DNA of 64,000 nt from Pseudomonas sp. Q1-7 (GCF_028010285.1 NZ_CP116304.1:5410501-5474500), one strand, 5' to 3'. Numbered from the stretch's first letter, positions 10,554-22,349 are shown. The notes: generated by a model not told the origin, from the sequence alone. Numbers and translations are program-made.

Positions 10554-10680
10554 TCGTCCCGGATCGAAATTGGGGGACGAATGAGACCAAAAGGCCGCTG
10601 GGGAGGTATGTAGGAGGCTCCTTAATCTTCACCGAGAAATACCTGTATCAATCAAGGTGGCGCCTTGGCATCGCCCAAGA

Positions 10681-10716
10681 AAAAGCCCCCGCCGGATCGC
10701 TCCGGCGGGGGCTTTT
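10681..10716. terminator. Bidirectional rho-independent terminator after typA
   Basis: A perfect stem (AGCCCCCGCCGGA pairing with TCCGGCGGGGGCT) has a 4-nt loop and is flanked by A and T runs on the two sides. It lies 18 bp beyond the typA stop and separates typA from the start of the TPS operon. Confidence 0.9.
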
Positions 10717-10733
10717 CAGTTACTGCGCGAGGA

Positions 10734-12551
10734 TCAGACCTTGCTGCGCTCGTAGCGCTTGCGGTCGTTCTCGTTCAGCAGCTTCTTGCGCAGGCGGATG
10801 GACTTCGGCGTCACTTCCACCAGCTCGTCTTCGTCGATGAATTCCAGGGCCTGTTCGAGGGTGAACTTCAGCGCCGGGGTCAGCTGGATGGTTTCGTCCT
10901 TGCCGGACGCGCGCATGTTGTCGAGCTTCTTGGCCTTGGTGGGGTTGATCACCAGGTCGTTGTCGCGGCTGTGGATGCCGGCCAGCTGGCCTTCGTAGAC
11001 TTCGTCGCCCGGGGACAGGAACAGCTTGCCGCGGTCCTGCAGGGTTTCCAGGGAGTAGGTCAGCGCGGTGCCGGTGGCCATGGAGACCAGTACGCCGTTC
11101 TGGCGGTGGGCGACATCGCCGGCCTTCACCGGACCGTAGTGGTCGAAGGTGGAGGTGAGGATGCCGGTGCCCGAGGTCATGGTCAGGAAGGCGTTACGGA
11201 AGCCGATCAGGCCACGCGCCGGGATCACGTATTCCAGACGGATACGGCCCTTGCCGTCAGGGATCATGTTGGTCATGTCGCCCTTGCGCAGACCCATCTG
11301 CTCCATCACCGGGCCCTGGTGCTGCTCTTCGATGTCGATGGTGACGTTCTCGTAGGGCTCCTGCTTCTCGCCGTCCTTCTCGATGATCACCACTTCCGGG
11401 CGGCCCACGGCCAGCTCGAAGCCTTCGCGGCGCATGGTTTCGATCAGTACGGAGAGGTGCAGTTCGCCACGGCCGGAAACCTTGAATTTCTCGGCGGAAT
11501 CACCGGCTTCGACGCGCAGGGCCACGTTGTGCAGCAGTTCCTTGTCCAGGCGGTCCTTGATGTTGCGGCTGGTGACGAACTTGCCTTCACGGCCGGCGAA
11601 GGGCGAGTCGTTGACCTGGAAGGTCATGCTCACGGTGGGCTGGTCGACGGTCAGCGGTGGACGGGCTTCGACGTTCTGCGGGTCGCACAGGGTATCGGAG
11701 ATGAACAGCTCTTCCATGCCGCTGACGCAGACGATGTCACCGGCTTCCGCCTCGGCCACTTCCACGCGCTGCAGGCCGGAGTGGCCCATGATCTTGAGGA
11801 TACGGCCGTTGCGACGGGTGCCGTCGTCGCTCACGGCGACCACCTGGGTGTTGGACTTGACGCGGCCACGGGCGATACGGCCGATGCCGATCACGCCGAG
11901 GAAGCTGTTGTAGTCCAGCTGGGAAATCTGCATCTGGAACGGGCCTTCGACGTCGACGTCCGGTACCGGTACGTGGTCGATGATGGCCTGGAACAGGGCG
12001 TCCATGTTGTCGTCCATCTTCTCGTGGTCGAGGCCGGCGATGCCGTTCAGGGCGCTGGCGTAGACGATCGGGAAGTCCAGTTGCTCGTCGGTGGCGCCGA
12101 GGTTGTCGAACAGGTCGAAGATCTGGTCGATGACCCAGTCAGGACGGGCGCCCGGACGGTCGATCTTGTTCACCACGACGATCGGACGCAGGCCGGCCTT
12201 GAAGGCCTTCTGGGTCACGAAGCGAGTCTGCGGCATGGGGCCGTCCTGGGCGTCGACCACCAGCAGCACGGAGTCGACCATGGACATCACGCGCTCCACC
12301 TCGCCACCGAAGTCGGCGTGGCCGGGGGTGTCGACGATGTTGATGTTGTAGCCGTTCCACTTGATGGCGGTGTTCTTCGCCAGGATGGTGATGCCGCGCT
12401 CTTTTTCCTGGTCGTTGGAGTCCATCACGCGCTCGGATTCCGCTTCTTTGCGGTCGAGGGTGCCGGAGAGCTTCAGGAGCTTGTCCACCAGGGTGGTCTT
12501 GCCATGGTCGACGTGGGCGATGATGGCGATGTTGCGGAGTTTTTCGATCAC
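10734..12551 (-). CDS. typA: Ribosome-associated GTPase TypA/BipA
   Basis: 605 residues from a GTG start at 12551. Translational GTPase motifs are intact near the N terminus: G1 AHVDHGKTT, switch [10 protein letters not shown]3 DTPGHADF and G4 [13 protein letters not shown]-like domains III and V and the BipA-specific C-terminal domain follow. BipA binds the ribosome and assists 50S assembly and stress or low-temperature growth. The gene is followed by a strong terminator. Upstream and on the same strand lies thiI, 131 bp away, so the two are probably separate transcripts. Confidence 0.97.
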   Translation of the reverse strand: MIEKLRNIAIIAHVDHGKTTLVDKLLKLSGTLDRKEAESERVMDSNDQEKERGITILAKNTAIKWNGYNINIVDTPGHADFGGEVERVMSMVDSVLLVVDAQDGPMPQTRFVTQKAFKAGLRPIVVVNKIDRPGARPDWVIDQIFDLFDNLGATDEQLDFPIVYASALNGIAGLDHEKMDDNMDALFQAIIDHVPVPDVDVEGPFQMQISQLDYNSFLGVIGIGRIARGRVKSNTQVVAVSDDGTRRNGRILKIMGHSGLQRVEVAEAEAGDIVCVSGMEELFISDTLCDPQNVEARPPLTVDQPTVSMTFQVNDSPFAGREGKFVTSRNIKDRLDKELLHNVALRVEAGDSAEKFKVSGRGELHLSVLIETMRREGFELAVGRPEVVIIEKDGEKQEPYENVTIDIEEQHQGPVMEQMGLRKGDMTNMIPDGKGRIRLEYVIPARGLIGFRNAFLTMTSGTGILTSTFDHYGPVKAGDVAHRQNGVLVSMATGTALTYSLETLQDRGKLFLSPGDEVYEGQLAGIHSRDNDLVINPTKAKKLDNMRASGKDETIQLTPALKFTLEQALEFIDEDELVEVTPKSIRLRKKLLNENDRKRYERSKV

Positions 12552-12667
12552 GGTTGTGCGTCTCGATCAGAGGATTCGGTGTGCCGCGCAGTCTATGCGG
12601 CGCAGATGAAAGTGGTGCGAATCAGGCGGCCCGAAGGTCGGGAGGGCGGTGGCGTATGCTCCCGCCG

Positions 12668-12683
12668 AACAGCCCGGGCTGTT
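12668..12683 (-). terminator. Possible weak terminator at the thiI stop
   Basis: A perfect 16-bp palindrome (AACAGCCCGGGCTGTT) overlaps the thiI stop codon. It could form a short hairpin in the thiI transcript, but no U tract follows. It may simply be a palindrome. Confidence 0.3.
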
Positions 12684-14137
12684 TAGGCCGGGCGATAAAC
12701 GCGCACATTGGCATGCCCCTCGCTGAGCAGGTGGTGGGCATGCAGGCGACTCATCACGCCCTTGTCGCAATACAGGAGGTACTGGCGGTTGGCGTCCAGG
12801 TCCTTGAAGCGGTTGTTGACCGCGTAGAAAGGCAGCGCCTGCACCTCGACGCCGGGCAGTTCCAGGGGATCGTCTTCCTGGGCGTCGGGGTGGCGGATGT
12901 CAAGGACGATCTGGCCCGGCAGGGCTTCGCGCACTTCCTCGACCTTGAGGTCCTGGCCGAGTTCGTCGATCACCCGGTCGATGGGCACTTGCCGCGCGCG
13001 CTCCAGGGCGCGTTTGAGCACGGCCATGTCGAACTGCTCTTCCTCATGCTCGATGCGGCCGGGCTTGGCGCGGGTGGTCGGGTTCACCGAGATCACGCCG
13101 CAGTATTCAGGCATGTGCTTGGCGAACTCGGCGGTGCCGATCTTCATCGCGGTGTCGATGATGTCCTGCTTGTGGCTGGCGATCAGCGGGCGCAGCACCA
13201 GCATGTCGGTGGCCGAGTCGATGACCGAGAGGTTCGGCAGGGTCTGGCTGGAAACCTGGGAGATGGCTTCGCCGGTGACCAGCGCGTCCAGGTTCAGCTT
13301 GCGCGCCACCTGGGTGGAGGCGCGCAGCATCATGCGCTTGAGCACCACGCCCATCTGACTGTTGTCGACCTTGCTGAGGATTTCGCCGACCACTTCCTCG
13401 AAGGGCACGCTGATGAACAGCACGCGCTGGGAACGGCCGAATTTCTCCCACAGGTAGTGGGCGACTTCCATCACGCCCAGTTCGTGTGCACGGCCACCCA
13501 GGTTGAAGAAGCAGAAGTGGGTCATCAGGCCGCGACGCATCATCTGGTACGCGGCGACCGTGGAGTCGAAGCCGCCGGACATCAGCACCAGGGTCTGCTC
13601 CAGGGAGCCCAGCGGATAGCCGCCGATGCCGTCGTGCTGGTGGTGGATGACGAACAGGCGCTGGTCGCGCACTTCCATGCGCACCAGCACTTCCGGGTTG
13701 TTCAGGGAGATGCCGGCGGCGTTGCACTCCTGGCGCAGGCGGCTGCCGACATGGCGCTCCAGCTCCATGGAGGTGAACGCATGCTTGCCGGCACGCTTGC
13801 AGCGCACGGCAAAGATCTTGCCGGGGATCTGGTCGGCGTAGTGCAGCTTGCACTTTTCCAGCACATCGTCGAAGTCGCCCAGCGGGTACTCGTGCACTTC
13901 GAGGAAGTGGGCGATACCCGGGGTGCAGGTCAGGCGGTCGATCATCTCGCGCAACAGCTTCGGCTCGGTCTGCCGGGTTTCGACTTCCAGGTTGTCCCAG
14001 ACGCCGGTCACCTCGAGTTCCGGGTCGAGGTCCTTGAGGACTGCGCGGATGTTCTTCGAGAGCTGGCGGATGAAATGCTTGCGCACCGGCCGGCTCTTGA
14101 TGGTGATTTCCGGGAAGACTTTGACGATGAGTTTCAT
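12683..14137 (-). CDS. thiI: tRNA 4-thiouridine sulfurtransferase / thiazole synthesis protein ThiI
   Basis: 484 residues from the ATG at 14137 ([22 protein letters not shown]). The reading frame extends further upstream, but that part is not family-like and overlaps the glnA control region. An N-terminal ferredoxin-like/THUMP region is followed by a PP-loop ATPase motif SGGFDS ([16 protein letters not shown]) and a C-terminal rhodanese domain with the persulfide cysteine in [11 protein letters not shown]. The enzyme activates U8 of tRNA and transfers sulfur to give s4U, and also supplies sulfur for the thiamine thiazole. It is divergently arranged with glnA. Confidence 0.96.
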   Translation of the reverse strand: MKLIVKVFPEITIKSRPVRKHFIRQLSKNIRAVLKDLDPELEVTGVWDNLEVETRQTEPKLLREMIDRLTCTPGIAHFLEVHEYPLGDFDDVLEKCKLHYADQIPGKIFAVRCKRAGKHAFTSMELERHVGSRLRQECNAAGISLNNPEVLVRMEVRDQRLFVIHHQHDGIGGYPLGSLEQTLVLMSGGFDSTVAAYQMMRRGLMTHFCFFNLGGRAHELGVMEVAHYLWEKFGRSQRVLFISVPFEEVVGEILSKVDNSQMGVVLKRMMLRASTQVARKLNLDALVTGEAISQVSSQTLPNLSVIDSATDMLVLRPLIASHKQDIIDTAMKIGTAEFAKHMPEYCGVISVNPTTRAKPGRIEHEEEQFDMAVLKRALERARQVPIDRVIDELGQDLKVEEVREALPGQIVLDIRHPDAQEDDPLELPGVEVQALPFYAVNNRFKDLDANRQYLLYCDKGVMSRLHAHHLLSEGHANVRVYRPA

Positions 14138-14234
14138 GAAAAACAGCGCGAGGACGGCGGCCGAAAAAGAGGGGCGCGGATTATAGCGGAAATTGTTCAA
14201 GCTTTGACCAAAATCATTCAGCAAAGCCCAGCAC

Positions 14235-14280
14235 GCACCAAAATGGATCGCGCGCACCACGACAGGCACGAAAACGGTGC
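14235..14280 (+). promoter_or_regulatory. Two NtrC-type enhancer sites upstream of glnA
   Basis: Two near-palindromes fit GCACC-N5-GGTGC: GCACCAAAATGGATC at 14235-14249 and GCACGAAAACGGTGC at 14266-14280. Their starts are 31 bp apart, about three helical turns, so they face the same side. With a start predicted about 11 nt after the sigma-54 element, their centres fall near -138 and -107, almost the spacing of the enterobacterial glnA enhancer. Seen directly; NtrC binding is inferred. Confidence 0.78.
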
Positions 14281-14353
14281 GTAAAACTGTGCACAATCAC
14301 AGCCAAGCCCCCGCCAGGCCTGAGTTCTAAGGCCTCTGCCCATTCCGGGGCAC

Positions 14354-14369
14354 TGGCACGCAATTTGCT
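14354..14369 (+). promoter_or_regulatory. Sigma-54 (-24/-12) promoter of glnA
   Basis: TGGCACGCAATTTGCT is a perfect match to the RpoN consensus TGGCACG-N4-TTGCW, with correct GG-N10-GC spacing. It lies 100 bp upstream of the glnA ATG and 74 bp after the second NtrC-type site. Confidence 0.92.
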
Positions 14370-14469
14370 CCCTTGTGAGGCAGGTCGCCCTGGCGGACTA
14401 TCCCGCCCCGGCTTCACACCGAATTTTTTGGGAGGCAAGGTTCCTGCCCCCATCCACCTGGAGGACAAC

Positions 14470-15873
14470 ATGTCGAAGTCGCTTCAACTGATTAAAGAAC
14501 ACGACGTGAAGTGGATTGATCTGCGCTTCACCGATACCAAAGGCAAGCAGCAGCACGTGACCATGCCGGCCCGTGACGCCGATGACGAGTTCTTCGAGCA
14601 CGGCAAGATGTTCGACGGCTCCTCCATCGCCGGCTGGAAAGGCATCGAAGCCTCCGACATGATCCTGCTGCCGGACGACAGCACCGCCGTCCTGGACCCC
14701 TTCACCGAAGAGCCGACCCTGATCCTGGTCTGCGACATCATCGAGCCGAGCACCATGCAAGGCTACGACCGCGACCCGCGCGCCATCGCCAAGCGCGCCG
14801 AGGAGTACCTGAAGTCCACCGGTATCGGTGACACCGTATTCGTCGGCCCGGAGCCGGAGTTCTTCATCTTCGACGAAGTGAAGTTCAAGTCCGACATCTC
14901 CGGTTCCATGTTCAAGATCTTCTCCGAGCAGGCTTCCTGGAACACCGACGCGGACGTCGAAGGCGGCAACAAGGGCCACCGTCCGGGCGTGAAGGGCGGC
15001 TACTTCCCGGTACCGCCGGTCGACCACGACCACGAAATCCGTACCGCCATGTGCAACGCCCTGGAAGAAATGGGCCTGGTGGTCGAAGTTCACCACCACG
15101 AAGTGGCGACCGCCGGCCAGAACGAGATCGGCGTGAAGTTCAACACCCTGGTCGCCAAGGCTGACGAAGTTCAGACCCTGAAGTACTGCGTGCACAACGT
15201 GGCCGACGCCTACGGCAAGACCGTGACCTTCATGCCGAAGCCCCTGTACGGCGACAACGGCTCGGGCATGCACGTTCACATGTCCATCTCCAAGGACGGC
15301 AAGAACACCTTCGCCGGCGAAGGCTATGCCGGCCTGTCCGATACCGCCCTGTACTTCATCGGCGGCATCATCAAGCACGGCAAGGCCCTGAACGGCTTCA
15401 CCAACCCGTCCACCAACTCCTACAAGCGTCTGGTGCCCGGCTTCGAAGCCCCGGTGATGCTGGCCTACTCGGCCCGCAACCGCTCCGCCTCCATCCGTAT
15501 CCCGTACGTGAACAGCCCGAAAGCCCGCCGTATCGAAGCGCGCTTCCCGGACCCGGCCGCCAACCCCTACCTGGCCTTCGCTGCCCTGCTGATGGCCGGT
15601 CTGGACGGTATCCAGAACAAGATCCACCCCGGCGATGCCGCCGACAAGAACCTGTATGACCTGCCGCCGGAAGAGGCCAAGGAAATCCCGCAGGTGTGCG
15701 GCAGCCTGAAAGAGGCGCTGGAAGAACTGGACAAGGGCCGCGCGTTCCTGACCAAGGGCGGCGTGTTCAGCGACGACTTCATCGATGCCTACATCGAGCT
15801 GAAGAGCGAAGAAGAAATCAAGGTGCGCACCTTCGTGCACCCGCTGGAATACGACCTGTACTACAGCGTCTGA
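14470..15873 (+). CDS. glnA: Glutamine synthetase, type I
   Basis: 467 residues from an ATG preceded by a GGAGGAC ribosome site. It catalyses ATP-dependent amidation of glutamate with ammonium. GS signatures are visible: [12 protein letters not shown], the metal-binding region [25 protein letters not shown] and the adenylylation loop [10 protein letters not shown], whose Tyr is modified by GlnE under nitrogen sufficiency. Length is that of the GSI-beta dodecameric enzyme. The gene stands alone between a sigma-54 promoter and a strong terminator, with ntrB-ntrC about 4 kb downstream rather than adjacent as in enterobacteria. Confidence 0.98.
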   Translation: MSKSLQLIKEHDVKWIDLRFTDTKGKQQHVTMPARDADDEFFEHGKMFDGSSIAGWKGIEASDMILLPDDSTAVLDPFTEEPTLILVCDIIEPSTMQGYDRDPRAIAKRAEEYLKSTGIGDTVFVGPEPEFFIFDEVKFKSDISGSMFKIFSEQASWNTDADVEGGNKGHRPGVKGGYFPVPPVDHDHEIRTAMCNALEEMGLVVEVHHHEVATAGQNEIGVKFNTLVAKADEVQTLKYCVHNVADAYGKTVTFMPKPLYGDNGSGMHVHMSISKDGKNTFAGEGYAGLSDTALYFIGGIIKHGKALNGFTNPSTNSYKRLVPGFEAPVMLAYSARNRSASIRIPYVNSPKARRIEARFPDPAANPYLAFAALLMAGLDGIQNKIHPGDAADKNLYDLPPEEAKEIPQVCGSLKEALEELDKGRAFLTKGGVFSDDFIDAYIELKSEEEIKVRTFVHPLEYDLYYSV

Positions 15874-15904
15874 TCCACGAATACCTATAAATAGCGTCAA
15901 CATT

Positions 15905-15933
15905 AAGGCCTCCCTCGGGAGGCCTTTTTTATT
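15905..15933 (+). terminator. Rho-independent terminator of glnA
   Basis: AAGGCCTCC and GGGAGGCCTT form the stem with a short loop, followed by a TTTTTT tract, 32 bp after the glnA stop. Confidence 0.92.
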
Positions 15934-15983
15934 GTCCGCTCATTGGGCGGATGGATCAGCGTTGTGGGAGCGGAATGACCTCG

Positions 15984-18227
15984 CTAGATCCCCCCATCCA
16001 CCGGCACGCCCTGTTCGGGTGCGGGCTCCTCGACGGCCCGGCGTGCCCGGCTCAACTGCACGTTCAGCCTCGGCATCGCCAGTTCCAGGCCCGCCTGGTC
16101 GAGACGGCGGCGCAGGCGCAGGTTGAATGCCCGCTGCACTTCCCACTGTTTGATGGGCGCGGTCTTGAAGCGAAAGCGCAGGATCGCCTGGCCATTGTCG
16201 AAGCCTTCCACGCCCTGCATCTCCAGCGCAGACCACAGGCTGCGGTAGACCGACGGATCGCTGCGCAACTCCTTGGCCACGTCCTGGACCAGCTTCAGGG
16301 CATCGTCTATCGGCATGCTCGCCGGCACCGGCCAGCGGAACATGGCGTAGCCGAACTGCCGCGAGTAGTTCTTGATGCTTTTGATTTCGCTGAAGGGGAT
16401 GGTGTGCACCACGCCGTCCAGGTCGCGCAGGCGCACGGTGCGGATGGTCAGCCCTTCCACGGTGCCCAGGTGGCCGCCGACGTCCACGTAGTCGTCGATG
16501 GACAGCGAGTCCTCGATGATGATGAACAGGCCGGTAATCAGGTCCGCCACCAGGGATTGCGCGCCGAAACCGATGGCCAGGCCGATCACGCCGGCGCCAG
16601 CCAGCAGCGGCGTGACGTTCACGCCCATATTGGCCAGGGCGACGATCAGGGCGATCACCGCGATGGTCACGAACAGCACGTTGCGGATCAGCGGCAGCAT
16701 GGTCAGGGCGCGGGCATTGGCGCGGTTGCGGCCAGTGACGCCGAGGCTGTGCTGCACCGCCGTGTCGGTGAGGATCCACACCAGCCAGGCCGCCAGCAGG
16801 GTGGTGCCGAAGCTGACCAGCTTCATGCTGATCTGCTCGCCATCGCCCTCGGCGTAGCGGATCAGCGACATGCCCCAGACCCGCAGCCCCACCTCGACGA
16901 ACAACAGCACCAGGAACAGGTGCACCAGGGTGAAGCCGAAGCTCTGCAACTTCTCGAGGTAGGGCGCACTGCGACGGACGCTCTCGCCGACCCGGGCGGA
17001 GCGGCGGCGGATCAGGCCGATCGCGGTCAAGGCCACCACCGCCAGCACCGCCGAGAGCAGCGCCCGGCGCAGGGCTGAATTGCTGTCGCCGGCGGCGACG
17101 AAAGTGGCGAACAGGGAGGTGCCCACCAGCAACAGCACCGGCACGTACCAGAGGGAGCCGACCAGTTGCACCAGGTCGTGCAGGCTGCGTTGCCTGAGAC
17201 GCTGTTCCAGCGGCCGGTTGCGGATCAGGTGGGCAATGGGCCGGCGGAAACGCAGCACGAACAGGGCCGTGAACACTGCGGCAGCGCCATTGGCCAGGGT
17301 GCTCAGGCAGATCGCCGTGTGCTCGCCCAGACCGGCGATCAGCCGTGGGTCGTGGGCCGCCTCGCCGAGGGCCGCCAGGCTGCCGATCAGCCACAGGGGG
17401 CGGAAGGCCTGGCGCCGCAGAATGTCCAGGGCCCGCTGGCGGTGCGGCCCGCCCAGCAGCGACAGGCAGATCACGCAGAGCGCGGAGAACAGCGTGCCGC
17501 AGACCAGTACATAGGCCATGACCATGGCCAGGGTCTTGCTCAGGGAGCTGGGCAGCGCCACGGACAGGTAGAGGGTGATAAGGAAGGCGATCAGCCAGGG
17601 CCCCAGCTTGCGCAGGGCGAACAACACCAGGTCGCGGGTCTTGGGGCTGTGCGGCAACTCCGCCGACAGGCCGAAGCGCTCGCGCATGCGCCGCCCTGCC
17701 CAGAGCAGCGCCGCCGCGAGACACGCCCAGATCAGGATGACCAGGGTGAAATCGAAGAACACGGCCGGCAGCTCACGCCAGTCCGGCATGCGCTCCTCCA
17801 GCTCGGCGTGGGCCAGCTGGAACTGCTTGCCCCACAGTCGCAACGGGCTGTTGTTGCCCTGGAAGCGCCTTTCCAGGTCGCCGAGGGTATCGCCGATCAG
17901 CGCCAGGACGCCGCCGTTTTCCTCCTTGCCCTTGCCGGTGACGTCGCGCAGTTGCTTGAGACTCTTCAGCAACTCGGCGCGCTGCTTGTCGTTTTCCAGG
18001 GCCTGGATCACCTGGTTGAGCGACTGTTCGAGCTGGGCATTGCTGACCGGCTCGCCGCTCGACGCATTTCCGGCCAGCGGATTGGGCAGGGCTGCCCGGA
18101 CCTGGGGTGCGCAGAGCAGGCCGAGGAGCAGGCAGAACAGCAATGGGACAATGAAGCGGAGCGTGAGCAAGGGCAGCGTCGGCACGAGTAGGTCAATCCC
18201 TGGAAACCAAGCGGAGCGCCGCATCAT
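15984..18227 (-). CDS. MscS-family mechanosensitive channel (large YbiO/MscM-like)
   Basis: 747 residues from the first ATG; a start 20 or more codons downstream is possible because the signal-like stretch FIVPLLFCLLLGLLCAPQVRA begins only after residue 24. A periplasmic, partly coiled-coil region (about 50-150) precedes several membrane helices. The MscS pore and vestibule lie at about 540-690, with GVNVTPLLAGAGVIGLAIGFG, LITGLFIIIEDSLSIDDYV and FSEIKSIKNYSR. Such channels open on membrane tension to release solutes at hypo-osmotic shock. The gene converges on glnA and diverges from the DUF4124 genes. Confidence 0.88.
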   Translation of the reverse strand: MMRRSAWFPGIDLLVPTLPLLTLRFIVPLLFCLLLGLLCAPQVRAALPNPLAGNASSGEPVSNAQLEQSLNQVIQALENDKQRAELLKSLKQLRDVTGKGKEENGGVLALIGDTLGDLERRFQGNNSPLRLWGKQFQLAHAELEERMPDWRELPAVFFDFTLVILIWACLAAALLWAGRRMRERFGLSAELPHSPKTRDLVLFALRKLGPWLIAFLITLYLSVALPSSLSKTLAMVMAYVLVCGTLFSALCVICLSLLGGPHRQRALDILRRQAFRPLWLIGSLAALGEAAHDPRLIAGLGEHTAICLSTLANGAAAVFTALFVLRFRRPIAHLIRNRPLEQRLRQRSLHDLVQLVGSLWYVPVLLLVGTSLFATFVAAGDSNSALRRALLSAVLAVVALTAIGLIRRRSARVGESVRRSAPYLEKLQSFGFTLVHLFLVLLFVEVGLRVWGMSLIRYAEGDGEQISMKLVSFGTTLLAAWLVWILTDTAVQHSLGVTGRNRANARALTMLPLIRNVLFVTIAVIALIVALANMGVNVTPLLAGAGVIGLAIGFGAQSLVADLITGLFIIIEDSLSIDDYVDVGGHLGTVEGLTIRTVRLRDLDGVVHTIPFSEIKSIKNYSRQFGYAMFRWPVPASMPIDDALKLVQDVAKELRSDPSVYRSLWSALEMQGVEGFDNGQAILRFRFKTAPIKQWEVQRAFNLRLRRRLDQAGLELAMPRLNVQLSRARRAVEEPAPEQGVPVDGGI

Positions 18228-18432
18228 ACAAAAGCCGGCGGATCAAGCCGTCAGTCTGGGGCAGTCTCCTACAGGCAGTCGGGGCAAGTTCGGGAGGCGT
18301 TGTTCACGCCGGCTCGGTCCTGACCTGCAGAACCCCTTTGTTGCTCGGCAGCACACCCGGATCATCCCGCCCTTGCCAGCCAATCCCTCCGGTGCAAGGC
18401 TTAGCCACATCGCACGAACGGAGTTCGCCCCC

Positions 18433-18984
18433 ATGCGTTCCCTACTCGCCGTCCTGCTGCTGGCGCTGGCCCTGCCCGCCGCTGCCCAGATCTACAAGTA
18501 CACCGACGCCGACGGCAACACGGTATTCACCAACCAGCCTCCGGAAGGCGCGGCCAGCGAGAAGGTGGAACTGCCACCGACCAATGCCATCGGTGCCCAG
18601 CCACCGAGCCAGCCCGTCGGCGCGCCGGCCGGCACCGCGCAGCAGGCGACTTACCAGGTGCTGGAGCTGACCGACATTCCCGACGATGAAGCCTTGCGCG
18701 CCAACAACGGCACCTTCAGCGTCGGCGTGCGCCTGGAGCCGCGTCTGCACGCCGGCCATAGCCTGCGCCTGCGCCTGGATGGCCAACCCTACGGCCAACC
18801 GGCCAACGTGCCGCGCCTGCAACTGGTGAACGTCGATCGCGGCGAGCACAGCCTGGCGGTGGATGTCCTCGCCGGCACCAGAGTGGTGCAGAGTAGCGCC
18901 GCCGTGACCTTCACCGTCCAGCGGGTGCACACCGGCAGCCCGGCGCTGCGCCCGCCAGCCCCCACACCCCGCCCCGGCAACTGA
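18433..18984 (+). CDS. DUF4124-domain exported protein (first of two)
   Basis: 183 residues. The cleavable signal peptide MRSLLAVLLLALALPAAAQ leads directly into the DUF4124 core IYKYTDADGNTVFTNQPPEG, then a Pro/Ala-rich linker and a C-terminal beta domain (about 75-165). No catalytic motif is visible. Its neighbour, starting 3 bp downstream, has the same architecture, so the pair probably arose by duplication and is co-transcribed. The function of DUF4124 proteins is not established; an envelope role follows from the signal peptide only. Confidence 0.85.
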   Translation: MRSLLAVLLLALALPAAAQIYKYTDADGNTVFTNQPPEGAASEKVELPPTNAIGAQPPSQPVGAPAGTAQQATYQVLELTDIPDDEALRANNGTFSVGVRLEPRLHAGHSLRLRLDGQPYGQPANVPRLQLVNVDRGEHSLAVDVLAGTRVVQSSAAVTFTVQRVHTGSPALRPPAPTPRPGN

Positions 18985-18987
18985 CCG

Positions 18988-19611
18988 ATGACCCGATTCC
19001 TGCTCCTCACCCTGCTGCTCCTGGGCCAGCCCGTACTGGCCGAGGTCTACACCTACATCGACGAAGAGGGAAACCGCGTCTTCACCGACCGTCCCAAGCC
19101 GGGCAACGCCAAGCGCCTGGAAATGGCCCCCTCCAACGAGATGGACGCACCGAAGGACATCCAGCCGCCGCCGCTCTACCCCAAGCCGATTCCCCGCGAA
19201 CAGGGCTACCAGGTGCTGCGCATCCTGGTGCCCGAGCCGGACGCGACCATCCGCGACGGCGAAGGCAATTTGATCGTCAGCGCCGTGAGCGAGCCGGGTC
19301 TGCGCGGCAACCACAGCTACCGCCTGCTGCTGGACGGCAAGCCCGTCGGCGAAGCCGGCCGCAGCCCGGTTTTCCCACTGGAGAACCTGGATCGCGGCAC
19401 CCATCAGTTGGCGGTGGAGATCATCGATAACCAGGGCCGGATGGTGGAGCGCACTCCCAGCCAACCGGTGCATATCGTGCGCATGTCGCTGTCGCAGAAG
19501 CGCCTGGCCCGCCCGTGCAAGAAGGACGACTACGGCGTGCGCCCGGAATGCCCGCTGAAGGACAAGCCTGAAGAAGAGGATGACGACATCGCCATCCTGC
19601 CGTTCATCTGA
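18988..19611 (+). CDS. DUF4124-domain exported protein (second of two)
   Basis: 207 residues. Signal peptide MTRFLLLTLLLLGQPVLA is followed by EVYTYIDEEGNRVFTDRPKPGN (DUF4124 core), a Pro-rich linker and a beta domain with YRLLLDGKPVGEA and DRGTHQLAVEI, parallel to the upstream copy (LRLRLDGQPYGQPA, DRGEHSLAVDV). The C terminus adds a Cys pair (RPCKKDDYGVRPECP) and an acidic tail (PEEEDDD) absent from the first copy. Conserved position just before ntrB; function unknown. Confidence 0.85.
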   Translation: MTRFLLLTLLLLGQPVLAEVYTYIDEEGNRVFTDRPKPGNAKRLEMAPSNEMDAPKDIQPPPLYPKPIPREQGYQVLRILVPEPDATIRDGEGNLIVSAVSEPGLRGNHSYRLLLDGKPVGEAGRSPVFPLENLDRGTHQLAVEIIDNQGRMVERTPSQPVHIVRMSLSQKRLARPCKKDDYGVRPECPLKDKPEEEDDDIAILPFI

Positions 19612-19649
19612 TCCCACCCTGGACTTCCGCGCGGCAGGCCGGCGGGCGC

Positions 19650-19664
19650 GCACCAACTCGGTGC
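19650..19664 (+). promoter_or_regulatory. NtrC-type site upstream of ntrB
   Basis: GCACCAACTCGGTGC is a perfect inverted repeat of the form GCACC-N5-GGTGC, extended to GGCGCACC..GGTGCGCC by one more pairing arm. It lies about 150 bp upstream of the predicted ntrB start of transcription. A possible second half-site, TGCACC, is at 19672. Confidence 0.65.
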
Positions 19665-19783
19665 GCCAGCCTGCACCGCTTTCTATACTCTCCCCATTTT
19701 GGTTCGTCCGCTGCCGGACGATCTGCTCTGAAAAGCGGCCTCCACCAGCAGAAACCCTGTTTTCCCGCGTCTTTTCAGGGCTT

Positions 19784-19799
19784 TGGTTTGCTTCTTGCA
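19784..19799 (+). promoter_or_regulatory. Candidate sigma-54 promoter of ntrB-ntrC
   Basis: TGGTTTGCTTCTTGCA keeps the invariant GG-N10-GC and the strong TTGCA -12 half, though the -24 half departs from TGGCAC. It is 32 bp upstream of the ntrB ATG, which would leave a leader of about 20 nt. Confidence 0.55.
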
Positions 19800-19830
19800 T
19801 TTTCCAGTCATCGCCACGAGCGCCGAAGCC

Positions 19831-20912
19831 ATGACCATCAACGACGCCCTGCATCGACTGCTGCTCGACAACCTGACCACTGCCGTGATCCTGCTCAACG
19901 CCGAGCTGCGGCTGGAATACATGAACCCGGCGGCGGAAATGCTTCTCGCCGTCAGCGGCCAGCGCAGCCATGGCCAGTTCATCAGCGAGCTGTTCACCGA
20001 ATCGCCCGAGGCCCTGACCTCCCTGCGCCAGGCGGTGGAACAGGCGCACCCCTTCACCAAGCGCGAGGCCATGGTCACTTCGCTGTCCGGTCAGACGCTG
20101 ACCGTGGACTATGCGGTGACCCCGGTGCTCAGCCGTGGCGAAACCCTGCTGCTGCTGGAAGTCCATCCCCGCGACCGCCTGCTGCGGATCACCAAGGAAG
20201 AAGCCCAGCTGTCCAAGCAGGAGACCACCAAGCTGCTGGTGCGTGGCCTGGCCCATGAGATCAAGAACCCCCTGGGCGGCATTCGCGGCGCCGCCCAACT
20301 GCTCTCCCGCGAGCTGCCGGAAGAGCACCTGAAGGACTACACCAACGTCATCATCGAAGAGGCCGATCGCCTGCGGAACCTGGTGGACCGCATGCTCGGC
20401 TCGAACAAGCTGCCGTCGCTGGCCATGACCAACGTCCACGAGGTCCTGGAGCGCGTCTGCAGCCTGGTGGAGGCGGAAAGCCAGGGCGGCATCAATCTGG
20501 TGCGCGACTACGACCCGAGCATCCCCGACCTGTTCATCGACAAGGAGCAGATGATCCAGGCCGTGCTCAATATCGTGCGCAACGCCATGCAGGCCCTCGC
20601 CGCGCAGAGCGACCTGCGCCTCGGCCGCATCACCCTGCGCACGCGCACGCTGCGCCAGTTCACCATCGGCCATACCCGGCATCGCCTGGTGACCAAGGTG
20701 GAAATCATCGACAACGGTCCGGGCATCCCGGCCGAGCTCCAGGAAACCATCTTCTACCCCATGGTCAGCGGCCGTCCGGACGGTACCGGGCTGGGGCTGG
20801 CCATCGCCCAGAACATCATCAGTCAGCACCAGGGCCTGATCGAGTGTGAAAGCCATCCCGGCCACACCGTCTTCTCGATCTTCCTGCCGCTGGAACAAGG
20901 AGCTTCCTCGTC

Positions 20913-20916
<4 letters not shown>
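19831..20916 (+). CDS. ntrB: Nitrogen regulation sensor histidine kinase NtrB (GlnL)
   Basis: 361 residues from the ATG at 19831. A PAS domain (about 10-110) is followed by a dimerisation helix with the phospho-acceptor His142 in RGLAHEIKNPLGG, and an HATPase domain with IIDNGPGIP and GRPDGTGLGLAIA. No membrane helices are present: NtrB is cytosolic and controlled by PII. It phosphorylates NtrC when nitrogen is scarce. The stop codon overlaps the ntrC start (ATGA), indicating translational coupling. Confidence 0.97.

Positions 20917-22349
<1,433 letters not shown>

Noticed and set aside
741..10613. Very long plus-strand open frames (741-4217 and 4323-10613) that look like giant proteins
   Set aside because: They are antisense to the haemagglutinin and its transporter. 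Their translations are compositionally odd (Val/Ala/Gly/Gln-rich with no recognisable domain), whereas the minus strand gives clear TPS, repeat and POTRA sequences.
14138..14296. Upstream extension of thiI to 14296
   Set aside because: The extra 53 residues are not ThiI-like and would run through the glnA enhancer sites; the ATG at 14137 gives the normal 484-residue protein.
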